29,704 nucleotides of DNA from CAZYWA01 sp964650975 [NCBI: uncultured bacterium] (GCA_964650975.1 CAZYWA010000019.1:1-29704), one strand, 5' to 3'. Counted from the stretch's first letter, positions 14,440 through 22,732 are shown. A program made the numbers and translations. The notes: generated by a model from the letters alone, not told the origin.

Positions 14440-16035
14440 TCACAATCCGTACGGCAGCGTGCGGTTCGAGTAGTAGAGCAGCAAATTCGGCGCGGTCGGG
14501 AAGATCCGGTCGCCGCGGCGGGTGGCGGCGGGCGTCGTGTGATAGACGCCGAAATACTTGAGGCCCTCCGAGACCACGGCCTGCGCGTCCCAGCCCACCC
14601 GCTCCTCGCCGTAGCGGACCTTTCCTTCCTGCTCGAGCTTTTTCACCTTGGCGAGCATCCGCTCGGTGCGGGTGTAGACCTCGGTGAGCGGAAATCCTTC
14701 GCTCTGGAGCGCGCTCTCGCGGAGCAGCCGGTAGAGGTCGAGCTTCGGGTGACGGTCCTTGCACATCTGGAAGAGCACCGCCGCCACCAGATGCGTCGAG
14801 AGCAGCGTGTTGTCGCTGGCGAACGCGCGTACCACGCTCTCGCCGAGCTCGCGGGTGTACTCGGCGTCGCGCTGCTCGTCGTGGCGGACCTCGCCGCCCG
14901 AGGTGACGTAACCCTGGATGTCGATGGGACGGCCGCGGTGGTCGACGCTGGTTCCGTCGGGTAGCACGCGATTGCCGAATGGGTCGAGCGGATCGCTGAA
15001 AGTGACGTAGATGCGCGAATCGAGGCTGATGAGCGAGCGCAGGAAGTTGAGGATGCGGCCCGGCTTCGAGAACTCGTCGTCGGTGATGATGTAGCGCGCC
15101 TTCCCGGCCTCCTGCAGGCTGTCGTCGATCAGCGTCTCGGCTTCCAGCACCAGCGAATAGGAAAGCGTGCACGGCACCACGAAGATCTTGGGGTTCTCTT
15201 TCCGGTTCTTGAGGTTGTTCTGGTACGCGAGGACACCGGTGCCCATGAGGCCCAGCTTGAGCTTCCGTTCCAGGCTTCCCGAGCGGCTGCGCGTGCCGCC
15301 TGGAAAGAAAAGGTTGTGGATCCCCATCTCGAGCGTGTAGGTGGCGTATTCCTTGAGCGTGTCCTTGTAGAGATCGTCCTTCTTCAGCCGGTCGACCTTG
15401 TAGGCGCCCAGGTGGTTCATGAAGTAGCCGATGATCGGATTGGTGAAGAGGTTGAGCCCGGCGCCGTAGGTGAAAGGCGGAAGCCCGACCTTGTAGAGCG
15501 CGTAGCCGATCACCGGCGAGTCCATGTTGCTGAGATGCGTGGGCACCAGGATCACGGTGCCGCGCTTCGAGAGCTCGAGGATGGTGTCGATCTCGCCGCG
15601 CACCAGCAGGTGATCGTCGAGATTCGCGAGGCTCGAGAACCCCGACAGCAACCGCGTGGGCGACATCGTGTTGAGCAGGCCCGAGAGCGCGTACGGGATC
15701 ATCTTGGTGGCGACCCGGTACACCTTGGGGTCGAAGTTGCCGATGATCTCCTCGAGGTAGCGGTGGATCACGCTGCCGAGGATGTCGCGTAGCTCGCGGG
15801 TGGAGGCGCGCGAAAGTCGCCGCGAGACCTTCTTCCAGAAGACGTGGTCTTCCTTCCAGGTGGGACTGCCACGATGCGTGTCGAGGCGGTGGCGCTCGTG
15901 GTAGAGCGCGTCGTTCACCACCGCCGCCAGGTCGAAGTTGGGCTCGCGCTCGGTGAGCGCGTCCTTGGCCGCGAGCACGCGGCTCTGGACCTCGATCAGG
16001 ACCGCTTCTTTCTCGGCCTTGGTCAGTGCGCGCAT
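14440..16035 (-). CDS. plsB: Glycerol-3-phosphate acyltransferase (PlsB-like)
   Basis: The 531-residue product has the acyltransferase block I motif HLSNMD (His167 to Asp172, H-x4-D), block II GAYKVDR (210-216) and block III FFPGGTRSRSG (243-253). It would transfer acyl groups to sn-glycerol-3-phosphate at the inner membrane. Block III usually carries a Glu (FxEGxRSR); here it is Gly. I have the impression that distant relatives in this lineage share this change, but that is not checked. The C-terminal third (SALQSEGFPLTEVYTRTERM) is helical and unassigned. ATG 16035 follows GAGGAG; the longer frame from 16119 would overlap the divergent acyl-CoA dehydrogenase promoter. The operon partner gpsA supplies its substrate. 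Confidence 0.85.
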   Translation of the reverse strand: MRALTKAEKEAVLIEVQSRVLAAKDALTEREPNFDLAAVVNDALYHERHRLDTHRGSPTWKEDHVFWKKVSRRLSRASTRELRDILGSVIHRYLEEIIGNFDPKVYRVATKMIPYALSGLLNTMSPTRLLSGFSSLANLDDHLLVRGEIDTILELSKRGTVILVPTHLSNMDSPVIGYALYKVGLPPFTYGAGLNLFTNPIIGYFMNHLGAYKVDRLKKDDLYKDTLKEYATYTLEMGIHNLFFPGGTRSRSGSLERKLKLGLMGTGVLAYQNNLKNRKENPKIFVVPCTLSYSLVLEAETLIDDSLQEAGKARYIITDDEFSKPGRILNFLRSLISLDSRIYVTFSDPLDPFGNRVLPDGTSVDHRGRPIDIQGYVTSGGEVRHDEQRDAEYTRELGESVVRAFASDNTLLSTHLVAAVLFQMCKDRHPKLDLYRLLRESALQSEGFPLTEVYTRTERMLAKVKKLEQEGKVRYGEERVGWDAQAVVSEGLKYFGVYHTTPAATRRGDRIFPTAPNLLLYYSNRTLPYGL

Positions 16036-16107
16036 CGCGCGGCTCCTCGCTCGCGGCCGTTGCCGCGACCTACCGCCGGACATAGGATGGATGGTTCTCC
16101 CGCCGAA

Positions 16108-16114
16108 AAGGAAG
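16108..16114 (+). promoter_or_regulatory. Ribosome binding site that fixes a TTG start
   Basis: AAGGAAG lies seven bases before TTG 16122. There is no ATG or GTG in frame before the conserved N-terminus of the acyl-CoA dehydrogenase, so the site supports TTG as the initiation codon. Confidence 0.7.
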
Positions 16115-16121
16115 CTCACGC

Positions 16122-17276
16122 TTGGAATCGCCGCTGGCCGACCTTCCCGAGGACGTGATCGCGCTGCGCGACACGGTCCGCAAGTTCGTCTACCAGGTGG
16201 TGATCCCGCGCGAGCACGAGATCGAGGAGCGCGGGGTGGTCCCCGAGGAGATCGTGCAGCAGATGCGCGATCTCGGTCTCTTCGGCCTCACCATTCCCGA
16301 AGAATATGGCGGGATGGGGCTGGGCGCGCTCGCCTACGCGGCGGTGTCGGGCGAGATCTCCAAGGCCAACAGCGCCATCCGCTCGTACATCACGGTCTCG
16401 AACTCGATCGGCCACAAGGCGATCCTGCTCGGCGGCTCGGACGCGCAACGGCGCGAGATCCTGCCGCGGCTCGCGCGCGGTGAGATCCTGGCATCGTTCG
16501 CGCTCACCGAGCCGGGAGCGGGCAGTGACGCGCAAGGCATCCAGACCAGCGCGGCTCGAAAGGGCGATCGCTGGGTGCTGAACGGCCGCAAGCACTACAT
16601 CACCCATGCGCACCGCGCCGAGCTCTTCACGGTGTTCGCGGTGACCGACAAGCAAAAGCGAGCGCGCGGCGGGATCTCGGCCTTTCTGGTGCCGAAGGGC
16701 GCGCCCGGGCTCTCGCTCGGCAAGCAGCAGGAAATGATGGGCGGCCGCGGCTCGCATCCTGGCGAGGTGATCTTCGAGGACTGCGAGGTCCCGGCGGAGA
16801 ACCTGCTCGGAGAGGAAGGTTACGGCTTCAAGCTGGTGCAGGCGTGTCTCAACGACGGGCGCCTCAACCTCGCCGCGTGCGCGGTGGGCGCCGCCGAGCG
16901 GCTGCTCGAGATGGCGGTCGAGTACGCGAAGCTCCGCCACGCGTTTGGCGGTCCGATCGGCGACAACCAGGGCATCCAGTGGATGCTCGCCGACAGCGCC
17001 ACCGAGGTCGAGGCGAGCCGCACGCTGGTCTACGCGACGGCGCGGGCCAGGGACGCCGGCAGGAACGTCGACCAGGAATGCGCGATGGCCAAGCTCTTCG
17101 CGACCGAGATGGTGAACCGGGTCGCGGACCGCGCGCTGCAGATCCACGGCGGCGCGGGCTACACCAAGGAGCTGCCCATCGAGCGCTTTTATCGGGACGT
17201 GCGCATGCTCACGATCGTCGAGGGCACCAGCGAGATCCAGCGCCGCTCGATCGCGCGGTTCCTGCTCGACCTCTGA
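16122..17276 (+). CDS. Acyl-CoA dehydrogenase
   Basis: The 384-residue product is a standard-length FAD-dependent acyl-CoA dehydrogenase. Motifs include IPEEYGGMGLG, FALTEPGAGSDAQGIQT (FAD and substrate loop), GGRGSHPGEVIFEDCEVP, IHGGAGYTKELPIERFYRD and the C-terminal VEGTSEIQRR. Glu367 in EGTSEIQ matches the catalytic base of the MCAD/SCAD group. It would oxidise an acyl-CoA to the trans-2-enoyl form, passing electrons to ETF. Chain-length preference is not readable. Translation starts at TTG 16122. The gene is divergent from plsB with 86 bases between the starts and is followed by rfbC 25 bases later. Confidence 0.93.
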   Translation: MESPLADLPEDVIALRDTVRKFVYQVVIPREHEIEERGVVPEEIVQQMRDLGLFGLTIPEEYGGMGLGALAYAAVSGEISKANSAIRSYITVSNSIGHKAILLGGSDAQRREILPRLARGEILASFALTEPGAGSDAQGIQTSAARKGDRWVLNGRKHYITHAHRAELFTVFAVTDKQKRARGGISAFLVPKGAPGLSLGKQQEMMGGRGSHPGEVIFEDCEVPAENLLGEEGYGFKLVQACLNDGRLNLAACAVGAAERLLEMAVEYAKLRHAFGGPIGDNQGIQWMLADSATEVEASRTLVYATARARDAGRNVDQECAMAKLFATEMVNRVADRALQIHGGAGYTKELPIERFYRDVRMLTIVEGTSEIQRRSIARFLLDL

Positions 17277-17301
17277 GCTTCGAAGGAGAGAGGAGGAGCC
17301 C

Positions 17302-17856
17302 GTGGAGATCGTGCCGACCGAGCTTCCGGGCGTGCTGTTGGTCCAGCCCAAGGTGCACCGCGACGAGCGCGGCTTTTTTCTCGAGAGCTACCGCGCCGAT
17401 TCGCTACGCGCGGCCGGGGTGACCGCGGAGTTCGTGCAGGGCAATCATTCGCGCTCGGTGAAGGGCACGCTGCGCGGGCTCCACTTCCAGATGCATCCGG
17501 GCCAGGCGAAGCTGGTGCGCTGCACCCGTGGCGCCGTGTGGGACGTGGTGGTGGACATCCGGCCGCGCTCGGCCACGTTCGGCCGATGGATGGCGCAGCT
17601 GCTCGACGACGAGGGACACCAGCAGCTCTTCATTCCGGTGGGCTTCGCGCACGGGTTTTGCGTGCTCTCCGACGAAGCAGACTTCGTCTACCGGGTGAGC
17701 AGCTACTACGACGGCTCCACCGAGGCCGGGATCGCATGGAACGATCCGGATCTCGCGATCCCCTGGCCCGATCCCGCGCCGATCCTCTCGAAGCGAGATC
17801 TGGGCTTGCCGAGACTCGCCGACTTCAAGAGCAAGCTGCCCGACGTCCCGGTGTGA
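17302..17856 (+). CDS. rfbC: dTDP-4-dehydrorhamnose 3,5-epimerase
   Basis: The 184-residue cupin enzyme has GTLRGLHFQ with catalytic His61, VWDVVVDIRPRS, IPVGFAHGFCVLSD and DFVYRVSSYYD with catalytic Tyr130. It makes dTDP-4-dehydro-L-rhamnose for L-rhamnose in lipopolysaccharide or capsule. Length is normal. GTG 17302 follows AGAGGAGGAG, a strong ribosome binding site. No rfbA, rfbB or rfbD lies in the window, so this copy is separate from a full rhamnose operon. Cotranscription with the acyl-CoA dehydrogenase is likely from the 25-base gap, and transcription should end at the terminator right after it. Confidence 0.95.
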   Translation: MEIVPTELPGVLLVQPKVHRDERGFFLESYRADSLRAAGVTAEFVQGNHSRSVKGTLRGLHFQMHPGQAKLVRCTRGAVWDVVVDIRPRSATFGRWMAQLLDDEGHQQLFIPVGFAHGFCVLSDEADFVYRVSSYYDGSTEAGIAWNDPDLAIPWPDPAPILSKRDLGLPRLADFKSKLPDVPV

Positions 17857-17857
17857 G

Positions 17858-17896
17858 CCGCGCAACCGCCGAACGGGCGGGAGGAGCGCGGTTTTT
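17858..17896 (+). terminator. Rho-independent terminator after rfbC
   Basis: CCGCGC (17858-17863) pairs with GCGCGG (17886-17891), and CCGCC (17866-17870) pairs with GGCGG (17876-17880) inside it. The stem is followed at once by TTTTT (17892-17896). It starts immediately after the rfbC stop. Confidence 0.8.
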
Positions 17897-17947
17897 ACCC
17901 TGGAAAGCGGCCTTTTGGCGTGCCCTGGGGCCGCGCGGACGGCCCGG

Positions 17948-18062
17948 TGCTGTCCTTGGTAGTCTAAAAGTGACCAATATGGCAATACATTAACTACCAT
18001 ATTGGTAATGTCTTACTTACCATTCTGGTAATGCACCACTTACCAGATCCGGAGCGGATCCG
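17948..18062. repeat. 23-bp periodic array of TTACCA-N3-TGGTAA dyads
   Basis: Five units start at 17948, 17971, 17994, 18017 and 18040, each exactly 23 bases apart. The three middle units carry an inverted repeat with the half-sites TGACCA/TGGCAA, CTACCA/TGGTAA and TTACCA/TGGTAA around three bases. The first unit has only the right half-site (TGGTAG, 17957-17962) and the last only the left (TTACCA, 18040-18045), both in register. The stretch is much more AT-rich than its surroundings. It is bounded by a perfect 14-base palindrome, GAGCGGATCCGCTC, at 18052-18065. It is non-coding. Likely meaning: cooperative binding sites of a regulator, or iterons. A 23-bp period is about 2.2 helical turns. 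Confidence 0.75.
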
Positions 18063-18082
18063 CTCGTGTTTGGCCTCGCGCC

Positions 18083-18146
18083 CGAGGGACCGCGCGCGCT
18101 CCAGACGGCATCGAGCGCGTCTCCGGCTGAAGGCCCCCGCTCCCTG
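18083..18146. repeat. REP doublet (family copy 6)
   Basis: The left arm CGAGGGACCG (18083-18092) and CTCCAG (18099-18104) face a more diverged right arm with CTGAAG (18127-18132) and CGCTCCCTG (18138-18146). The left arm is identical over 26 bases to one arm of the copy at 1861. It lies between the 23-bp array and sixA. The rest of the gap from 17857 to 18256 holds nothing else I can name. Confidence 0.7.
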
Positions 18147-18256
18147 CCCGTGGCGAGCGAGCGAACGGATGGACTACCAACCGTTCCCGTGCGTGCTACA
18201 AGACGCGAGGGCTCCGCTCGCGAACCGAGGCGTGAGCCCAGCTCGAGAGGCTCAGC

Positions 18257-18709
18257 GTGCGGTTACTGGTGGCGCGTCACGGCGAGGCGATGGAGGCAGC
18301 GTCGGACTCGGCCCGGCCGCTCTCCGAGCGCGGCCGCGAGGCGGTCGAGCGTGTGGGCGCCGCGGTGGCAGCGGACGGCCTGCGCGTGACCAGAGTGACG
18401 CACAGCGGCCTCAAGCGTGCCGAGGAGACGGCGGTCATCCTCGCGCGCCTCCTGGCGCCCGACGCCGTGATCACCGTCGATCCGCGGCTCGAGCCCGACG
18501 AGGACCCGAGCCCGATCGTCGAGTCGCTCTTTGCATCGGACCAGGACACGCTCGTCGTCGGTCATCTGCCCTACGTCGCTCGGCTCGCGCTGCGTCTGCT
18601 GCGCGATCCGAAGCAGGCGGCGATGATCACGTTTCGTCCCGGCACGCTCATGGTGCTCGAGCGCGATCCGCACGGCGCTTGGACCCGCGTCGCCACGTAC
18701 CAGCCGTGA
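18257..18709 (+). CDS. sixA: Phosphohistidine phosphatase of the SixA type
   Basis: The 150-residue protein of the histidine phosphatase superfamily begins RLLVARHGEAMEAASDSARPLSERG (RHG with the catalytic His at 8). It continues with THSGLKRAEETAVILAR and LVVGHLPYVARLALRLL, which carries the second active-site His. Length fits SixA, which in E. coli removes phosphate from histidines of phosphorelay or PTS proteins. GTG 18257 follows CGAGAGG. The stop overlaps the start of the next gene by four bases (GTGA), so they are translated together, although no functional link is known. Confidence 0.85.
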   Translation: MRLLVARHGEAMEAASDSARPLSERGREAVERVGAAVAADGLRVTRVTHSGLKRAEETAVILARLLAPDAVITVDPRLEPDEDPSPIVESLFASDQDTLVVGHLPYVARLALRLLRDPKQAAMITFRPGTLMVLERDPHGAWTRVATYQP

Positions 18710-20187
18710 GGCCGCCGGGACGTCCGGCGTTCGCACCGGCCGCGCGGGCGCTGGCGATCGCAGCGCTCTGGGGATGGCTCGAAGGGCCGGGAGTCGCGCT
18801 CGGCGAATCGGCGGACTCCCTCGCGGGAGCGGCGGACGACGGTTCCTGCGCTTGCGAGCGGGCCGCAGCGCCGGCTTCGTCGTCCGACGTCTCTCTCGTG
18901 GTGCGCGTGCTGACGCATCACGCGGACCCGATCGCGGACGCGAGCGTTCGGGCCGGGTGCGTCGGGGCGACGGAGGAAGAGCTGGGCCACACCGATGCGC
19001 AGGGATGCTTCTGCTCGCACCGGCGGTGCTCCCGGCCGACTCTCGCCGCTTCGCATCCCCGCTACCTCGATGACGTGACCTACGATTTGCCTTCGACCGA
19101 GAGCGGCCGGGCTCGGGCCACGATGTTGCTCTCCGAGGGCGCCGTGGTTTCCGGCGTGGTTCTGGGTCCGGGTGATCGCCCTCTCGGCGGCGTGAAAGTC
19201 AGCGCGGTCCGGAAGAACGAGGGCGAGGGTGGGGCGGTCGCCACCGAAACGAGCCAAGGGTCGTTCGACGACCCGGTTGCGGGCACGTTCGAGCTCGCTG
19301 GCCTGGCCGGTGGCTCGTGGCGGATCGGCGCGAGCGGCGCGGGGATCGTTCCGATCGAGTATGGGGATGTCGTGCTGTCGGAGGGAGAGCGGGTTGGCGA
19401 GGTGACGATCCGCGCTCGAGAAGGGCTGTGGATCGGTGGACGGGTGGTGGATGCCACCGGCACACCGGTCGGCGGAGCGAGGGTCGAGAGCAGCGGTGGG
19501 ACCGCCGTGGTCACTGGCGCGGACGGACGTTTTTCGGTGGGTGGTCTGGCGGCGGGCCCCCACGACCTGCGCGTGACCGCGACCGGATTCGAGGACCGCA
19601 CGGAAGCGCGCGTGTTCGCGGGCGCCAAGCCGATCGAAGTCAAGCTCCGGACACTCGGCCGATGGCGTGGCCGCGTGCTGGATGCCGAGTCCCGAGAGCC
19701 GCTCGCGTCGTTCTGGGTGGACGACCAGCTCTTCGAGTCGGTGCAAGGCAAGTTCGAGCTGCGCGCGCGCGACGATAGGCCGCACCAGCTCGTGGTGTCC
19801 GAGCCGGCTCATGCCCCGAGACGGATGGCGGTCCCGCGCCCGCGGCCAGGGGAGACGATCGAGCTGGGGCCGATCGAGCTCGACCGCGGCGCAACGGTGC
19901 GTGGACGACTCGTCGGCGCCGACGGGTCGCCACGACCGGGGCTCACCGTGCGAGCGTTCGGGGCCCATCCCGATTCCGTCGAGGGGACCTCCGAGGCCGA
20001 CGGAACCTTCGAGCTCCACGGCCTCTCGGACGGGGTGTGGAGCCTCATCGTGCGCTCGTCGCTTCCGCGCGCGGACGATTTCCAGCGCACCATCGACGTC
20101 GTCGACCGATCCGACGTTTCCGACCTCGTCCTCGTCGTTCCTGAGGCCGCCGATGAACGGCAGGACCGGTTCGAGATCGAGCGCTGA
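18706..20187 (+). CDS. Exported protein with carboxypeptidase-regulatory-like repeats
   Basis: The 493-residue product has an Arg/Pro-rich N-terminus, then the hydrophobic run ARALAIAALWGWLEGPGVALG, a likely export signal. At least four Ig-like beta domains of the carboxypeptidase regulatory type follow, with the pattern VVSGVVLGPGDRPLGGVKVSA, IGGRVVDATGTPVGGARV, WRGRVLDAESREPLASFWV and VRGRLVGADGSPRPGLTVRAF. Each is followed by a segment such as DGRFSVGGLAAGPHDLRV. A Cys cluster (CACERAAAP and CVGATEEELGHTDAQGCFCSHRRC) lies near the N-terminus. Such domains are used in surface adhesion and assembly. GTG 18706 overlaps the sixA stop; the frame is open upstream but without coding character. 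Confidence 0.78.
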   Translation: MRPPGRPAFAPAARALAIAALWGWLEGPGVALGESADSLAGAADDGSCACERAAAPASSSDVSLVVRVLTHHADPIADASVRAGCVGATEEELGHTDAQGCFCSHRRCSRPTLAASHPRYLDDVTYDLPSTESGRARATMLLSEGAVVSGVVLGPGDRPLGGVKVSAVRKNEGEGGAVATETSQGSFDDPVAGTFELAGLAGGSWRIGASGAGIVPIEYGDVVLSEGERVGEVTIRAREGLWIGGRVVDATGTPVGGARVESSGGTAVVTGADGRFSVGGLAAGPHDLRVTATGFEDRTEARVFAGAKPIEVKLRTLGRWRGRVLDAESREPLASFWVDDQLFESVQGKFELRARDDRPHQLVVSEPAHAPRRMAVPRPRPGETIELGPIELDRGATVRGRLVGADGSPRPGLTVRAFGAHPDSVEGTSEADGTFELHGLSDGVWSLIVRSSLPRADDFQRTIDVVDRSDVSDLVLVVPEAADERQDRFEIER

Positions 20188-20201
20188 GGGGCTTCCGTGC
20201 T

Positions 20202-21278
20202 TCACGCCTCGAACTGCATCGCCCGCTCGAGATCCGCCGGACCGGAGCTCGCGATTCGCGCGCTGTCGAACGTGATCACTCCCGCTTCGTGGAGCTCGAG
20301 CAGGTGCTGGTCGAAGGTCTGGGTGCCGTAGGCGTCGCCGTTTCGCGCCAGATATCCGGGGATCTCGCGCGTCCGACCCTCGCGGATGAGGGTCTGCACG
20401 GTTTCGGTGTTGATCAGCACCTCGACCGCGGCGACGCGTCCGCCGCCCGTGGCGCGCGGCACCAGCCGCTGGCTCACGATCGCCCGCAGGTGATCGGCGA
20501 GGCGCTCGCGCACGCCGTCTCGAGCATGTGGCGGAACGCAGTGGACGATGCGCCCCACGGTCCTGGCCGCATCGGTGGTGTGGAGCGTGGAAAACACCAG
20601 GTGCCCGGTTTCCGCGGCCTCGAGCGCGGTCTCCACGGTCTCGGCGTCGCGCATCTCGCCGACCAGGATCACGTCCGGGTCCTGACGCAGCGCCGCGCGC
20701 AGCTCCAGGGCGAAACCGGCGCAGTCGTCGCCGATCTCGCGCTGGGTGATCCACGATCGCTTGTCGGCGTGCACGAACTCGATCGGATCCTCGATGGTGA
20801 GGACGTGAGCGCGGCGCGTGGTGTTGATGTGATCGACCATGGCCGCGAGCGTCGACGATTTGCCGGAGCCGGTGACTCCGGTCACGAGCACCAGCCCGCG
20901 TGTTTCGCCGGCGATCGCCCGCAGCGAGCGGGGAAGGCCGAGGCTTCGAAAGGTGGGGATCGTCGCGGGAATCGCGCGCAGCGCCAGTGCCCACGCCCCG
21001 TGCGTGCGATAGAGGCTCACCCGGAAACGTCCCAGGCCGGGGACGCGATACGAGACGTCGAGACTCGCGTGGGCGTCGAGATCAGGGCGGCCAGCGCAGC
21101 TCGCGGCGACCAGCGCGCGAAGGCGCTCGGTGTCCTCTCCCGTCAACGGTGGCGCGCGCAGAGGGCGTAATTCGCCGTCGATTCGCAGCGCAGGGGCTGC
21201 TCCAGCTTTGAGGTGAACGTCGCTGGCGCCGACTTTCACCGCGGCCGCGAGCAATCGATGGAGCCCGTTCTCGTCCAC
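20202..21278 (-). CDS. pilT: PilT/PilU-type twitching motility ATPase
   Basis: The 358-residue product belongs to the type IV pilus retraction ATPase family. It shows KVGASDVHLKAG (N-terminal domain), Walker A GVTGSGKSST (134-143), the Asp box HVLTIEDPIEF, Walker B DVILVGEMRD and the His box GHLVFSTLHTTDAA. GTG 21278 is the only usable start, because an in-frame TAG lies 14 codons upstream. No ribosome binding site is clear. It would hydrolyse ATP at the inner-membrane base of the pilus. No other pilus genes are in the window, so PilT versus PilU cannot be decided. Confidence 0.9.
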   Translation of the reverse strand: MDENGLHRLLAAAVKVGASDVHLKAGAAPALRIDGELRPLRAPPLTGEDTERLRALVAASCAGRPDLDAHASLDVSYRVPGLGRFRVSLYRTHGAWALALRAIPATIPTFRSLGLPRSLRAIAGETRGLVLVTGVTGSGKSSTLAAMVDHINTTRRAHVLTIEDPIEFVHADKRSWITQREIGDDCAGFALELRAALRQDPDVILVGEMRDAETVETALEAAETGHLVFSTLHTTDAARTVGRIVHCVPPHARDGVRERLADHLRAIVSQRLVPRATGGGRVAAVEVLINTETVQTLIREGRTREIPGYLARNGDAYGTQTFDQHLLELHEAGVITFDSARIASSGPADLERAMQFEA

Positions 21279-21349
21279 GATGAGGTCGTGGATCGCAACG
21301 TCCGTGCCGAGCCGCTAGGTCTGGCCGCGCCCGTCGCGGCGCCGGTTCC

Positions 21350-22603
21350 TCACGCGCGCGGTTGGCCGCGCGATTCCTTCTTGCGCTTGAGGTCGAGCGC
21401 TGCGCGGAGGCCTTTGGTGCGAATGGTGTGCACCGCGAGCGAGGCCTTGGTCATGTGGAAGAAGCGCTTGCCCCAGCGCGCCAGCGCCTTCTCGTCCAGG
21501 TGAATCCCGAGACCCGGTTCCTGAGGAACGGCCACGGTACCGTCCGGTGCGACCTGGATGGGATCGGCGAGGATGCCGTCGCGGCCGTCGGGCAGCCATC
21601 CCGGCGGCTCGAACGGGTATTCCAGAAGGTGGCGCTCGGGATGCGCCGCGAACGCGTGGAGATTGACGAGCAACCCGATGCCGTTGGTCCAGGTGTGCGG
21701 CGAGAACGACAGTCCCTCGATCCGGCACTGGGCGAGCACCCGACGGCTGGTCTCCAACCCGCCGCAGAAGAGCGCGTCGGGCTGGTAGACGTCGAGCGAG
21801 CCGCGCTCGAACGCGGTGCGTATGTCGTGCCAGCCGGCGAGCAGCTCGCCGCCGGCGATGGGTGTCGACGTGGACTTGCGGAGCTGTGCCAGGCCTTCGT
21901 AGTCGTGCATCTCGAGCGGCTCTTCGAGCCACGCGACCTCGAGCGGCTCGACCGCGCGAGCGAAGCGGGTCGCGCGCTCGAGATCCCAGAGGGGCGCGTC
22001 GTCGATCACCGCGACGCGCCAGCCCTGGTTCGCGTCGACCGCGATGGTGAAGCCTTGGCCGAGGTGGCGCCGCGCCGCCTCGACGATGGCGAGGTCCTCG
22101 CGTTCGCTGAACGAATGGACCCGGAGCTTCACCGCGCCGATGCCCATCGCGCGGATGCGGTCGAGGTAAGCGAGACGCTCGTGGACCGGGATCACGCTGC
22201 CGGTCGATGCGTAGACGGGAACCCGCTCGACTCGCCCGATCTCGGGGTTGAGCAGCCGATAGACGGGCTTTCCCTCGAGCTTGCCGCGAATGTCCCAGAA
22301 CGCCGGCTCGATCCACCAGTTGTGCCAGCCCAGGAACGAGGCCTCGGTGATGCGCTGGCGGATCTCGGCCAGGTCCGACGCGTCGGCGCCGATCAGGTAC
22401 GGGCCGAGCAGCGAGCCCAGCCCCTGCCGCTCGCGCTCGAAGGCAGCTCCCGCGCTCACCCCGACCACGCCGTCGTCGGTGGTGACGCGGATCACCGTCA
22501 TGCGGTTCTGGGTCTGCGGATAGCCGGGAATCCACGCCGGGAAGAACGGCGCAGCAAGCGGAATCTCGACGTGGAACAGCTCCAATCGCGCGATGCGGCT
22601 CAT
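21350..22603 (-). CDS. Enolase-superfamily enzyme (mandelate racemase/muconate lactonising type)
   Basis: The 417-residue product has the capping domain (MTVIRVTTDDGVVGVSAGAA) and a barrel with the KxR pair Lys159/Arg161 (VKLRVH). Metal ligands are Asp190 (VDANQGW), Glu227 (LEEPLE) and Glu253 (GGELLAG), and His303 (SPHTWTNG) lies where the barrel base sits. All Mg2+ ligands are present. The family abstracts a proton next to a carboxylate and then racemises, dehydrates or isomerises. The substrate cannot be read here. The longer frame to 22666 lacks homology; ATG 22603 begins the conserved SRIARLELFHV. The basic tail (DLKRKKESRGQPRA) is unusual. Confidence 0.85.
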   Translation of the reverse strand: MSRIARLELFHVEIPLAAPFFPAWIPGYPQTQNRMTVIRVTTDDGVVGVSAGAAFERERQGLGSLLGPYLIGADASDLAEIRQRITEASFLGWHNWWIEPAFWDIRGKLEGKPVYRLLNPEIGRVERVPVYASTGSVIPVHERLAYLDRIRAMGIGAVKLRVHSFSEREDLAIVEAARRHLGQGFTIAVDANQGWRVAVIDDAPLWDLERATRFARAVEPLEVAWLEEPLEMHDYEGLAQLRKSTSTPIAGGELLAGWHDIRTAFERGSLDVYQPDALFCGGLETSRRVLAQCRIEGLSFSPHTWTNGIGLLVNLHAFAAHPERHLLEYPFEPPGWLPDGRDGILADPIQVAPDGTVAVPQEPGLGIHLDEKALARWGKRFFHMTKASLAVHTIRTKGLRAALDLKRKKESRGQPRA

Positions 22604-22732
22604 GACGATGCGTGATGCCCGGGCTGCGAGGGGCCTCTTTGTCTCACGGCCCCAGGCGCCCCGCAAGCGACACGGAGGGGTCCGGAATCCTGGATTATGA
22701 TGCGAGGTCTCCCCGGATTTTCAGGCCTCGCC

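Noticed and set aside
17948-18062. CRISPR array
   Set aside because: The period is only 23 bases, the spacers are 8 bases and partly alike, and no cas gene is present.
18031-18705. The upstream half of the long frame that ends in the carboxypeptidase-regulatory-like protein
   Set aside because: It crosses the REP doublet and sixA in another frame and shows no coding character; the real start is GTG 18706, overlapping the sixA stop.
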